From Microcaldota archaeon (GTDB lineage: Archaea > Micrarchaeota > Micrarchaeia > Micrarchaeales > CABMGC01), in NCBI GenBank assembly GCA_021785375.1, contig JAJYFQ010000022.1:1-8826 (forward strand): DNA of 8,826 nt. Reading direction: 5' to 3'. Position 1 is the stretch's first letter. Every line of letters begins with the position of its first letter. Made by a program: the position numbers and the translations under genes. Shown one piece after another: positions 1 through 6,037 of the stretch. Below the pieces are notes generated by a model, which did not search any database, was not told where the DNA came from, and saw only the letters and a program-made list of their open reading frames with translations.

Positions 1-81
1 ATGACCTCAAGACTCAACAGTGAGAGTTACGTCGATAATCTACAAAGTATAATAGACGGAAGAATCGGTTTCAGACAGTAA
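1..81 (+). CDS. 3' end of an unidentified gene (partial)
   Basis: Only one forward frame is open from the window edge; it ends in TAA at 79-81, while the other two forward frames stop early. It gives 26 residues ending in IIDGRIGFRQ. An ATG happens to occupy positions 1-3, so this could be a complete tiny ORF, but the tail of a longer gene cut by the window is more likely. The fragment is too short for a family call. It ends 5 bp before the first possible start of the surface-protein gene, so the two may be co-transcribed, or the junction may be the scar of a rearrangement that removed that gene's 5' end. Confidence 0.35.
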   Translation: MTSRLNSESYVDNLQSIIDGRIGFRQ

Positions 82-86
82 GGTTA

Positions 87-1946
87 TTGGACTGTTACAA
101 AGGAAACAGCAGTATTTTATCCGCCATCAATACTTCATCAAATCTGATCAATAAAAATATTCATATTATATTATCTTCGGGAGCATTCAACTACTCATTT
201 ATTGGAGGCTTAGACCCAACCAATAAATCCTTATACATACTCAATCCCAGATCAATATCTATTATCAATATCTCTAACGATATGCTTAGAACTACTATTC
301 CACTCTCAATAAACCCGACCAGCATAGCTTTTGCCGGCCAAGGCGGGACGGTGTATGTACTGGGCGAATCCAACGTTTCTCTAAAAAGCCGTTCGAGTCT
401 TATTGACGTAATTAATACTTCTACTGGGGCAATAGAGTCTCGAATACTTCTACAGAATAATTCTTACGCAATGAACATAACTCCCGATGGGAGATTCTTG
501 TATGTTGCAAGCCAGAACCAAAATTCCCCTGGCACTGTCTCAGTAATCGACACTTATACAGATAAAATTATAAGTGAAATAGATGTCGGTTCGAATCCTT
601 CCTATATTGCAATAGTATATGCACCTAAGACTAGTGAAGAACACCTATTTAGTAATCTTACAGTAAATCTTCCTGGAACTTCAATCCAGACAACATATAT
701 GCCTTGTGACGGTTCCGGATCTTCCAACAATTGCACGTACATAAATGGATCGTATTATACAAAATACTCCTATTCTGTAGCAGGACGGAATTCAATCTAC
801 TTTACCGTAAATGGCTATGGGCTTCTATCAATAAATGCGACCTCCAGTTATTCTGGGGCAAATTGGGGGGTCTCTATAGGAAACAACAATACCTATTACG
901 ATTATTCTAGCTCTCCTTCTGGTGACGGAAGTAGCATTGAGAAGACGATTGGGATAAATAATGGCATTTATAACGTTACATTCCAGAACTACAACAAGAA
1001 CAACATTACAATAATGTTTAGTTCCCAGTATGCCATGACACAAGGTTCTCCATCTGTTACGCACTCCGTTTCAACATCAATTGCAACAACATCGGTTCCT
1101 AATTCCAGCGTTTCCACAACTGTAACCTACAACTCATCTGCAATTTCAACATCTTCTAACATATCTATTGTTCCTCATCCCTACGATTTACAAATGGGAC
1201 TTTCGATAGTGAATAATAACAATTTCTTGGCATATAATGTAACTGCAGTAAAACAAACTGATCAATATGGTGTAGGACCTACTTATCTTCTGAATGGATT
1301 TACTGACTCGGGTTATTGGTATCAGTTGGGAGTTGGTTGGAACTGGCCAACTACGCAAGGAGGGCATTTAAGTGGATTTGTAGTTGGTTATGAGGTCTGG
1401 CACGCAGGAAAGTCAGTATATCCACTCAATGGATCTGGGATAGCAAACTTTTCTGGTCCCATAATGCCAAATGACACAATCCTTCTAAAATTATCTATTT
1501 TGAATAACACTGTAGTGATGCAGGCAAAGGATTGGAATACTGGCGCAAATGCTACCGTAACCTATCCTGCCTATGGTGCTACAATCTTCCAAGGGAGTGG
1601 AGACAGTTCGCCAAACGGGGCACCTATCGACTTTTCTGGCCCAATGACAGAAGGATACTTTGCTACGCAGAACGCAACAGAAAAGACAGTAAAATATGTG
1701 CCATATCAGTTTAATCCAGGTCTGGCATATCTATGGGTGGCAGAGTGGAAGGCTAATGCTGCCCGTGTCCTATTCTATAATGCTCTATCTTCCCCTGTTT
1801 CAGATAATAAAAACACAAGTTTTACGACAGTTGGCAGCCAAACACCTGCCCCATGGTACTCATGCGACACATGCATTGTTGAAACACGCATGCAGTATCT
1901 AATCGGAGGCACTTTTACAACGGCAGCGGTTAATAAAACCAAGTAA
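87..1946 (+). CDS. Secreted/surface-type protein: YVTN-like beta-propeller blades plus C-terminal beta-sandwich, probably 5'-truncated
   Basis: This is a 619-residue frame with an extracellular character: about 28 N-x-S/T sequons, few charged residues, and many Asn, Ser, Thr and Tyr. Residues 30-180 hold three to four YVTN/NHL-like propeller strands, for example TPDGRFLYVAS followed by TVSVIDTYTDKIISEIDVG. Residues 190-312 are a beta-rich module with a likely disulfide pair, C207 and C216. Residues 320-362 are a Ser/Thr linker. Residues 363-619 are a Trp/Tyr-rich beta domain (GYWYQLGVGWNW near 409; FSGPI and NDTILLKLS at 455-470; TEGYF at 521; a CDTC pair at 593-596). The order of its motifs loosely resembles G1 (eqolisin) glutamic peptidases, but a catalytic Gln/Glu pair cannot be fixed by eye. 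The only available start is TTG at 87; there is no signal peptide and no C-terminal membrane anchor, and so few blades do not close a propeller. The gene has therefore probably lost its 5' part. Surface or binding role is inferred. Confidence 0.7.
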   Translation: MDCYKGNSSILSAINTSSNLINKNIHIILSSGAFNYSFIGGLDPTNKSLYILNPRSISIINISNDMLRTTIPLSINPTSIAFAGQGGTVYVLGESNVSLKSRSSLIDVINTSTGAIESRILLQNNSYAMNITPDGRFLYVASQNQNSPGTVSVIDTYTDKIISEIDVGSNPSYIAIVYAPKTSEEHLFSNLTVNLPGTSIQTTYMPCDGSGSSNNCTYINGSYYTKYSYSVAGRNSIYFTVNGYGLLSINATSSYSGANWGVSIGNNNTYYDYSSSPSGDGSSIEKTIGINNGIYNVTFQNYNKNNITIMFSSQYAMTQGSPSVTHSVSTSIATTSVPNSSVSTTVTYNSSAISTSSNISIVPHPYDLQMGLSIVNNNNFLAYNVTAVKQTDQYGVGPTYLLNGFTDSGYWYQLGVGWNWPTTQGGHLSGFVVGYEVWHAGKSVYPLNGSGIANFSGPIMPNDTILLKLSILNNTVVMQAKDWNTGANATVTYPAYGATIFQGSGDSSPNGAPIDFSGPMTEGYFATQNATEKTVKYVPYQFNPGLAYLWVAEWKANAARVLFYNALSSPVSDNKNTSFTTVGSQTPAPWYSCDTCIVETRMQYLIGGTFTTAAVNKTK

Positions 1947-2036
1947 GGTTGCCTGGAAGAAGCGCAGGTGACAGTCGAGCGCAGGTTGGGCATTGCGGGC
2001 TCGCTTTCGCCCATCGCATCAACAGGCATGCTTAGC

Positions 2037-2363
2037 TTATTCCGGTTTGGCCGGATACCTCTTGACGTTCTCTCTCATCTTCTGCGTGAACGCCTCCGAC
2101 ATGTCTATGCCGCACGCATGCGCAAGGCCCAGGAGGTTCAGCGCCACGTCGGAGATCTCATCCCTCAGGCTCTTCGAGAATTCCGGGTCCTTGAGGAGCT
2201 CCTTCACTTCCTCCCCCGACCTGAACCTGAAGATCTCAAGCAGCTCAGCCGACTCTATCGCCGTGCTTATCGCAAGGTCCTTGGGGTCGTGGTTCCATCC
2301 CCTGTCGTCATAGAACTTCTCGGCATCCGCGTTCATCTGTCCAATCGTGGTCTCGTCGTCCAT
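2037..2363 (-). CDS. MazG-like nucleotide pyrophosphohydrolase (dCTPase/DCTPP1-type)
   Basis: This 108-aa all-alpha protein has the size of single-domain MazG-superfamily enzymes, which hydrolyse (d)NTPs to (d)NMP and pyrophosphate with Mg2+. The metal-binding pattern E-x2-E ... E-x2-D is visible as E37/E40 and E69/D72. The opening FYDDRGW near 17, the GIDM near 85 and the KM-x2-N-x2-KRYP ending match the DCTPP1/RS21-C6 branch, whose known members prefer dCTP and modified dCTP. The ATG at 2363 follows GAGATGATC, a good match to the archaeal Shine-Dalgarno sequence, and a TATA box sits about 36 bp upstream. It is the last gene of the minus-strand series, 48 bp after the UMP kinase gene, and converges with the surface-protein gene over a 90-bp gap in which I see no strong hairpin or T-run. 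The substrate is inferred from family resemblance only. Confidence 0.85.
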   Translation of the reverse strand: MDDETTIGQMNADAEKFYDDRGWNHDPKDLAISTAIESAELLEIFRFRSGEEVKELLKDPEFSKSLRDEISDVALNLLGLAHACGIDMSEAFTQKMRENVKRYPAKPE

Positions 2364-2394
2364 CGGATCATCTCAATATGTTAACTGCATGATT

Positions 2395-2402
2395 CTTTAT
2401 AA
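2395..2402 (-). promoter_or_regulatory. TATA box of the MazG-like gene
   Basis: The minus strand reads TTATAAAG here, in the 48-bp gap after the UMP kinase gene. Its centre lies about 26 bp before position 2372, so a transcript would start with a leader of about 9-10 nt that includes GAGATGATC just ahead of the ATG at 2363. The gene can therefore be expressed independently of the genes upstream. Confidence 0.6.
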
Positions 2403-2411
2403 CCCGGCGGG

Positions 2412-3125
2412 CTACGTCTTCCTTGGCCTGGTTGTGCCTCCCACAACAGTCCCGTCATGCGGCCTCCCGTTAAGTATGTTATCGAGCTCCCTCACGTCGG
2501 CCCCTACGAAGTATATGCGTATGCCTGACCGCTTTGCTATCCTGCACGCCTCTATGTCGAACACGAAGTTGGACCCAGGCTTCCTGTCGTCCCACTTCGC
2601 GGCTATCCTCGCCATCCTCTCGTATGACATGGACTTCAGCCTGCGGGCTCCCTTTATGGACGGATGCCTGTCGTAGATATGGCTGCTCGAGCTTATGTTC
2701 ACGAGGGTCCTGCTTCCGACCATCTCCGCGGCTATCGTGCATACTGCATCGGTCGTTATGCCCTCGAACATGCCTCCACTTACCACTATGCCGCTCCTGC
2801 TTATGGCGGATTCTATCTCCTCCAGCCTCTCGATCAGTACCGGATGCACGTCCAGGCCCGCATCCATGAGCGCGTTCTTTACCAATGCGGCATTCAGCCT
2901 GGTTGCGAAGATGCCGACGTTGTCTAGGAGGTGGTCATTCCTTATGACGTTCCTGGCGGAGCTTATGTACTCCCTGCACGTGAACCCTCCCCCGACGGTT
3001 ATCACGAACTTGCGCCTGCTTCCGTGGCTCAGGAGGGCCTTTGAGAGCTCGCCCACGTATCCCGCGTTTATGCCGTCCTTCCTGGAGATCACGCTTCCCC
3101 CAAGAGATATGCATACCGTCTCCAT
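2412..3125 (-). CDS. pyrH: UMP kinase-like amino-acid-kinase-family protein (archaeal PyrH type)
   Basis: The 237-aa product has the layout of archaeal/bacterial UMP kinase, which phosphorylates UMP to UDP with ATP. It shows an N-terminal phosphate-binding SLGGSV (7-12), a GGG loop at 45-47, SGGMFEG followed by TTD at 116-126, the nucleotide-site segment NISSSSHIYDRHP at 143-155 and a C-terminal GTVVGG near 225. The family usually reads N-x-T-x-V-D-G-V-Y-D-x-D-P in that segment; here the VDG is lost and the DP aspartate is His, so nucleotide preference may differ. I chose ATG at 3125; an in-frame GTG at 3128 is equally compatible with a leaderless transcript from the TATA box at 3151-3158. 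It starts 12 bp after the radical SAM-Nudix stop and is followed by the MazG-like gene. Another phosphate kinase of the same superfamily is possible but less likely. Confidence 0.82.
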   Translation of the reverse strand: METVCISLGGSVISRKDGINAGYVGELSKALLSHGSRRKFVITVGGGFTCREYISSARNVIRNDHLLDNVGIFATRLNAALVKNALMDAGLDVHPVLIERLEEIESAISRSGIVVSGGMFEGITTDAVCTIAAEMVGSRTLVNISSSSHIYDRHPSIKGARRLKSMSYERMARIAAKWDDRKPGSNFVFDIEACRIAKRSGIRIYFVGADVRELDNILNGRPHDGTVVGGTTRPRKT

Positions 3126-3137
3126 CACATCCCCATA

Positions 3138-5318
3138 TCATTCGACGCTCCTATATAAGTTACCATACGCTCCTCTCCTCATCTGTTCTACAACCTGCAT
3201 GACGTTCGCCCTTACTGCAATCCTCGAGCCGAGTATGTCCTCCGGATCCGCCCACAGGATGTCGGCTATCTCATGGTCCGCGCCGAGAATGTCTATGCTG
3301 TCCGGATTTACCGCCGCAGCAAAGTGATGGAGCTCTAGCCTCTCCGTATTCAGCGAGGTGCTGTCGACGTGCATATCGGTCTCGTACAGCCCCATGTTCC
3401 CCAGCACGCGCATCTCAAGCCTTGGCCCGAACTCCTCGCCGCACTCCCGCAGCAATGCATCCGCAGGGTCCTCGCCGGAGCGTATGCCGCCTCCGGGGAA
3501 CGACCACACATCCTCCATCCTCTGCCTGACCAGGAGAACCCTTCCGTCGCTGCCCACCGCAACGGCCATTGCTCCCCTGTGCACAGGTTCGGAGGACTCC
3601 CTCTCCGGCTCCTCTGCAAGGAAGATCCTTGCCTCCCTCCTCACCATCTCTGCTGCGCCGGCGCCGCCCCGGTTCGCATCCATGAATCCGCACATGCTTT
3701 CGACGAGCTTCTTCCGCCTCGCCGCTATGTCGTCAAGATCCGCATTCGGGTCAAGGCCGCTGACAGCACGCATGAGCTCCAGCCTCAGCCCCACCAGTCC
3801 GGTATAGAACCGGTCAATCCCGTCGGAAATGATGCCGCTTGCCATTCCCGATCTCCTGTAGCTCTTCATGGCATAGTAGAGGTTCTCCTCGGCGTGTTCG
3901 TACCTCCTCACGATCCCGTATATCCTCCCGACGTCATTGTCCAGGAACGGCACGCCCACGTATGCAGAGTCGTTAACGGAGAAGCCGGAGTCCGCGTCGT
4001 ACGCTATCTTTCCGCTCCTGTTGTATGGCCTGATGAACTTCTCGTCCACGGTTCCGGCCCGCACCTCGAGCTTGTTGAATATCGAGGAGATGTGGAGGAG
4101 GTTCTCACCCTCGGAGACGAATGCTATGTTGTCCTGCAGCATCCTGAGCGACATCCTCCACGAGAACATGATGAAGCCTATCTCGTAATTGATGCCTCTC
4201 TCCTCCGCAATCCCTATCGCCCGCCTGGCTTCCGCCATGGTCTGACCCTTGGCCATGAGCCTTAGGTACTCGTCCGATCCTCCTTCCACTCCGAGGAAGA
4301 CCTTGTCAAGGCCGAGTTTCATGATCGGCTCGAGGAGGCCTGCGTCCTCAAGGCCGTTGAGAAGGTCGACTCTCAGGGATGCCGAGAATCTTATTCCGGG
4401 GAGGTTCGCGTCCTGCAGCGCGCCTATCAGCCTCCTGGTCGCATCCACGTTTGCAAACGCCTCCTCGTCGGTAAGCTCGAATCTGTGCACGTTGTACTTC
4501 CCGACAAGTTCCCGTATCGTATCAACGACCTTGCCCTCCGGTACGGTTCTGTAGTCCTTGCCTCCCCTCTCGCATCTCGAGCAGAAGGTGCAGTCGCCGT
4601 AGTCGCATCCCCTCGACGTCTCTACCTTGACCGATCCCCCCAGCCCCGTTATGCCGGTGGTTATGTCGCCCCTGTACGGGATCAGATAATGCTTCAGGTC
4701 CGGCTTCTGTTCGTATATCCTTTCAAGCGGGCGCCGCATGGCGACCAGCCCGGCTATCTCCAATATCGCCTCGTCGCCCTCGCCCCTCACCAATGTTACC
4801 GAGGGAAAGTCCCTGAAGAGCAGCGAGGGATCGGTGTACGTGGGGATCGCGTTCCCGAGCACGATGCTCGTTGGCGATGCTGGCTTCCCGGACTCAAGCT
4901 TGAGCAGGAGCGACTTTGCATAGCCGTACGAGTATATCGGCATGCTTACGCCCAGGAGCAGTGGGACGGATGCATCGTTCCCAAAGCTGCACACCATCCC
5001 GGCAAGGCCTCCGGTATCGATCTTGCCATGCCGCACCAGCTCCGGCTGCGTGTCGTGCACGAGCGTCTCCGCGTTCGGAAACACATCCGTTATCCGGGCG
5101 GCAAGCACCTCTATGCTTATCGGCTCGTGCAGCGACGGGTCCTTCTCGCCTTCCATGTTGAGCAGCGCGACCTTGATCCTTCCGTAATTCCTATCAGGCA
5201 AGGCCGCCTCCCTTTCCTGTTCAGGGGAAACATGCACCGGCTTCCTGCCTACTATCCTGACAGGCACAGACTGTCCGTGCCCTGCCCTCGCTCCGCTAAC
5301 TCTTTGTACTCTCTCCAT
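3138..5318 (-). CDS. B12-binding-like / radical SAM / Nudix hydrolase fusion protein
   Basis: This is a 726-aa, three-module protein. Residues 48-190 form a Rossmann-like domain typical of the N-terminal B12-binding region of radical SAM enzymes (KVALLNM, IVLGNAIPTY, then VRGEGDEAILEI). Residues 230-420 are the radical SAM core, with cluster cysteines C238, C243 and C246 spaced C-x4-C-x2-C instead of the usual C-x3-C-x2-C, an extra C249, and core strands such as KVFLGVEGG. Residues 420-575 are a helical region of unknown role. Residues 580-716 are a Nudix hydrolase with a nearly perfect box at 610-632 (GE, then REC-GEE-FG), lacking only two hydrophobic positions (Cys and Pro). No DxHxxG cobalamin motif is visible, so real B12 binding is uncertain. 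I reject the longer TTG start at 5375 because ATG 5318 directly follows GGTGAGGAGAGA, the best ribosome-binding site in the window. The next genes, for UMP kinase and a MazG-like enzyme, suggest a nucleotide substrate; the reaction itself is unknown. Confidence 0.88.
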   Translation of the reverse strand: MERVQRVSGARAGHGQSVPVRIVGRKPVHVSPEQEREAALPDRNYGRIKVALLNMEGEKDPSLHEPISIEVLAARITDVFPNAETLVHDTQPELVRHGKIDTGGLAGMVCSFGNDASVPLLLGVSMPIYSYGYAKSLLLKLESGKPASPTSIVLGNAIPTYTDPSLLFRDFPSVTLVRGEGDEAILEIAGLVAMRRPLERIYEQKPDLKHYLIPYRGDITTGITGLGGSVKVETSRGCDYGDCTFCSRCERGGKDYRTVPEGKVVDTIRELVGKYNVHRFELTDEEAFANVDATRRLIGALQDANLPGIRFSASLRVDLLNGLEDAGLLEPIMKLGLDKVFLGVEGGSDEYLRLMAKGQTMAEARRAIGIAEERGINYEIGFIMFSWRMSLRMLQDNIAFVSEGENLLHISSIFNKLEVRAGTVDEKFIRPYNRSGKIAYDADSGFSVNDSAYVGVPFLDNDVGRIYGIVRRYEHAEENLYYAMKSYRRSGMASGIISDGIDRFYTGLVGLRLELMRAVSGLDPNADLDDIAARRKKLVESMCGFMDANRGGAGAAEMVRREARIFLAEEPERESSEPVHRGAMAVAVGSDGRVLLVRQRMEDVWSFPGGGIRSGEDPADALLRECGEEFGPRLEMRVLGNMGLYETDMHVDSTSLNTERLELHHFAAAVNPDSIDILGADHEIADILWADPEDILGSRIAVRANVMQVVEQMRRGAYGNLYRSVE
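3151..3158 (-). promoter_or_regulatory. TATA box of the UMP kinase-like gene, inside the upstream coding sequence
   Basis: The minus strand reads TTATATAG, encoding the Leu-Tyr-Arg near the end of the radical SAM-Nudix protein. Its centre is about 26 bp before 3128, which predicts a leaderless mRNA beginning at the GTG/ATG start pair (3128/3125). It lets the kinase gene be transcribed apart from its upstream neighbour. Confidence 0.6.
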
Positions 5319-5330
5319 TCTCTCCTCACC
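5319..5330 (-). promoter_or_regulatory. Strong Shine-Dalgarno site deciding the radical SAM-Nudix start
   Basis: The minus strand reads GGTGAGGAGAGA immediately before ATG 5318, giving GGTGA with 7-nt spacing. No comparable site precedes the alternative TTG at 5375. An SD-led start implies co-transcription with the 59-aa gene upstream, since no clear TATA box lies in the gap. Confidence 0.75.
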
Positions 5331-5344
5331 CGAGCATAATGCGC

Positions 5345-5389
5345 GTGGCCATACCTGACTCAGCATCCGGTTCAACGGACGCCGGCCAC
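5345..5389 (-). promoter_or_regulatory. Possible structured RNA leader before the radical SAM-Nudix gene
   Basis: In the 93-nt gap between the 59-aa gene and ATG 5318, the minus-strand RNA can fold into nested stems. The outer stem pairs GTGGCC with GGCCAC (5384-5389 with 5345-5350). The inner 7-bp stem pairs GCGTCCG with CGGATGC (5376-5382 with 5363-5369) around a 6-nt UUGAAC loop. One inner pair is a G-U wobble that would be a C-A mismatch on the opposite strand, so the fold fits the sense transcript. A regulatory role is only a guess. Confidence 0.3.
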
Positions 5390-5411
5390 AAACGCCTGTT
5401 CCATTCCGATT

Positions 5412-5591
5412 TCATAGACGCAGCGCGTCGCTGATGCCATCAAGTATCCCATCCACGCTGACCTTCATCCTGTATGCATAGTGCCTGTCCATCTCAGGCA
5501 CGCTAAGCAACTTCCGCCTTATGCTGACCAGCTGATCCTCCAGCTCCTTGACTCTATCCCTAGGTTGTATCCGTAATTGTCTCTCCATCAT
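5412..5591 (-). CDS. Small charged helical protein, 59 aa, unrecognised
   Basis: The frame is short, highly charged and predicted mostly helical, with a heptad-like stretch (RVKELEDQLVSIRRKLL) that could form a coiled coil, followed by a hydrophobic VDGILDGISDALRL tail. I do not recognise a family. Three in-frame ATGs exist. The TATA box at 5609-5616 predicts a leaderless start at the ATG pair 5591/5588, so I prefer 5591 over the upstream ATG at 5600. It starts 10 bp after the stop of the RAM-like gene and is followed after 93 bp by the radical SAM-Nudix gene. It may be a partner or regulator of that enzyme, which is inference from position. Confidence 0.55.
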   Translation of the reverse strand: MMERQLRIQPRDRVKELEDQLVSIRRKLLSVPEMDRHYAYRMKVSVDGILDGISDALRL

Positions 5592-5601
5592 TCCACCCAT
5601 A

Positions 5602-5868
5602 TCAATTCCTTATATACCTGCAGTGGCATACCGCCTTCTTCGAGTTGCCGCCCACTGCCTTGGTAATCTCCATTGCGACCTCTTTCTCACCTTCCAGTCC
5701 ATCTGCCTTGACAATGAACCCGTAGTCGCCCTCTGTGATTGCAACCTCCTTCACCTTCCTTATTCCCATCAGCCTTGCGGCTGCCTTATGCAGGTTTCCG
5801 CCCTTTCCTGGCCTCACGAAAAAGTAGTGATAGCCATGGCTGACTCTCCGTATATTGCTCCTATTCAT
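5602..5868 (-). CDS. Stand-alone RAM/AsnC effector-like domain protein, 88 aa
   Basis: The product has the beta-alpha-beta-beta-alpha-beta rhythm of the Lrp/AsnC C-terminal RAM (regulation of amino-acid metabolism) domain: a first strand HYFFV, a helix, VKEVAITEGDYGFIVKADG (the family's typical G-D-Y-D-hydrophobic segment, with Gly for the Asp), a helix, and a final strand AVCHCRYIR. It has no DNA-binding helix-turn-helix. Known stand-alone RAM proteins can sense small ligands or co-assemble with full-length Lrp proteins; a double-Lrp regulator is encoded about 640 bp away on the other strand. I chose ATG 5868 because GGGTGGAGAG directly precedes it; a TTG at 5898 would overlap the preceding gene's stop. 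It sits 26 bp after the 41-aa gene. Confidence 0.62.
   Translation of the reverse strand: MNRSNIRRVSHGYHYFFVRPGKGGNLHKAAARLMGIRKVKEVAITEGDYGFIVKADGLEGEKEVAMEITKAVGGNSKKAVCHCRYIRN
5609..5616 (-). promoter_or_regulatory. TATA box of the 59-aa gene, inside the upstream coding sequence
   Basis: The minus strand reads TATATAAG, encoding the Tyr-Ile-Arg just before the C-terminal Asn of the RAM-like protein. Its centre, about 5613, is 22-26 bp before the two ATGs at 5591 and 5588, as expected for a leaderless archaeal transcript. It probably drives the 59-aa and radical SAM-Nudix genes. Confidence 0.65.
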
Positions 5869-5878
5869 CTCTCCACCC
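5869..5878 (-). promoter_or_regulatory. Shine-Dalgarno site of the RAM-like gene
   Basis: GGGTGGAGAG on the minus strand abuts ATG 5868. A TATA-like TTTATA at 5881-5886 is too close to act for this start (about 16 bp), so translation from an operon transcript is more likely. Confidence 0.55.
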
Positions 5879-5894
5879 GGTATAAATTTGGAAA

Positions 5895-6020
5895 TCAATC
5901 AGCGTAGACTACTCTCCATGAGTTCTCGCCGTCAGGAACGAACCTGATCGGCCTCCTGTCGTCCTCCGTAGGCACGTACTCTTTTGTCCTGCATCCGAAA
6001 ATTCTATTCCATATTGTCAT
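5895..6020 (-). CDS. 41-aa hypothetical protein between zinc-finger and RAM-like genes
   Basis: This is a complete small frame beginning MTIWNRIFGC and ending SWRVVYAD. It is basic in the first third and contains the segment DDRRPIRFVPDG. ATG 6020 follows GGGTGGGATGAA, a good Shine-Dalgarno site. It begins 17 bp after the zinc-finger stop and ends 26 bp before the RAM-like start, so all three probably share one mRNA. I do not recognise a family. Support comes from the ribosome site and tight packing, not from homology. Confidence 0.55.
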   Translation of the reverse strand: MTIWNRIFGCRTKEYVPTEDDRRPIRFVPDGENSWRVVYAD

Positions 6021-6032
6021 TTCATCCCACCC
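6021..6032 (-). promoter_or_regulatory. Shine-Dalgarno site of the 41-aa gene
   Basis: The minus strand reads GGGTGGGATGAA directly before ATG 6020. It lies within the 17-bp gap after the zinc-finger gene and is similar to the site before the RAM-like gene, supporting a shared operon. Confidence 0.5.
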
Positions 6033-6037
6033 TGTTT

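Noticed and set aside
3369..5339. Long plus-strand open frames opposite the radical SAM-Nudix gene (3369-4265 and 4485-5339)
   Set aside because: They lie fully antisense to a gene with clear domains, have no ribosome site or recognisable motif, and are rich in Arg, His and Pro as expected of mirror frames in GC-rich coding DNA.
5319..5375. Upstream TTG start adding 19 residues to the radical SAM-Nudix protein
   Set aside because: The added residues match no domain, and ATG 5318 has a far better Shine-Dalgarno site; the TTG also lies in the loop/stem edge of a predicted hairpin.
5319..5411. Cobalamin riboswitch before the B12-type radical SAM gene
   Set aside because: AGTCAGG resembles the start of the B12 box, but the rest of the box is absent and the gap is much too short for the full aptamer.
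5881..5886. TATA-like TTTATA just upstream of the RAM-like gene
   Set aside because: It is only about 16 bp before the ATG, too close for the usual spacing, and the gene has its own strong Shine-Dalgarno site.
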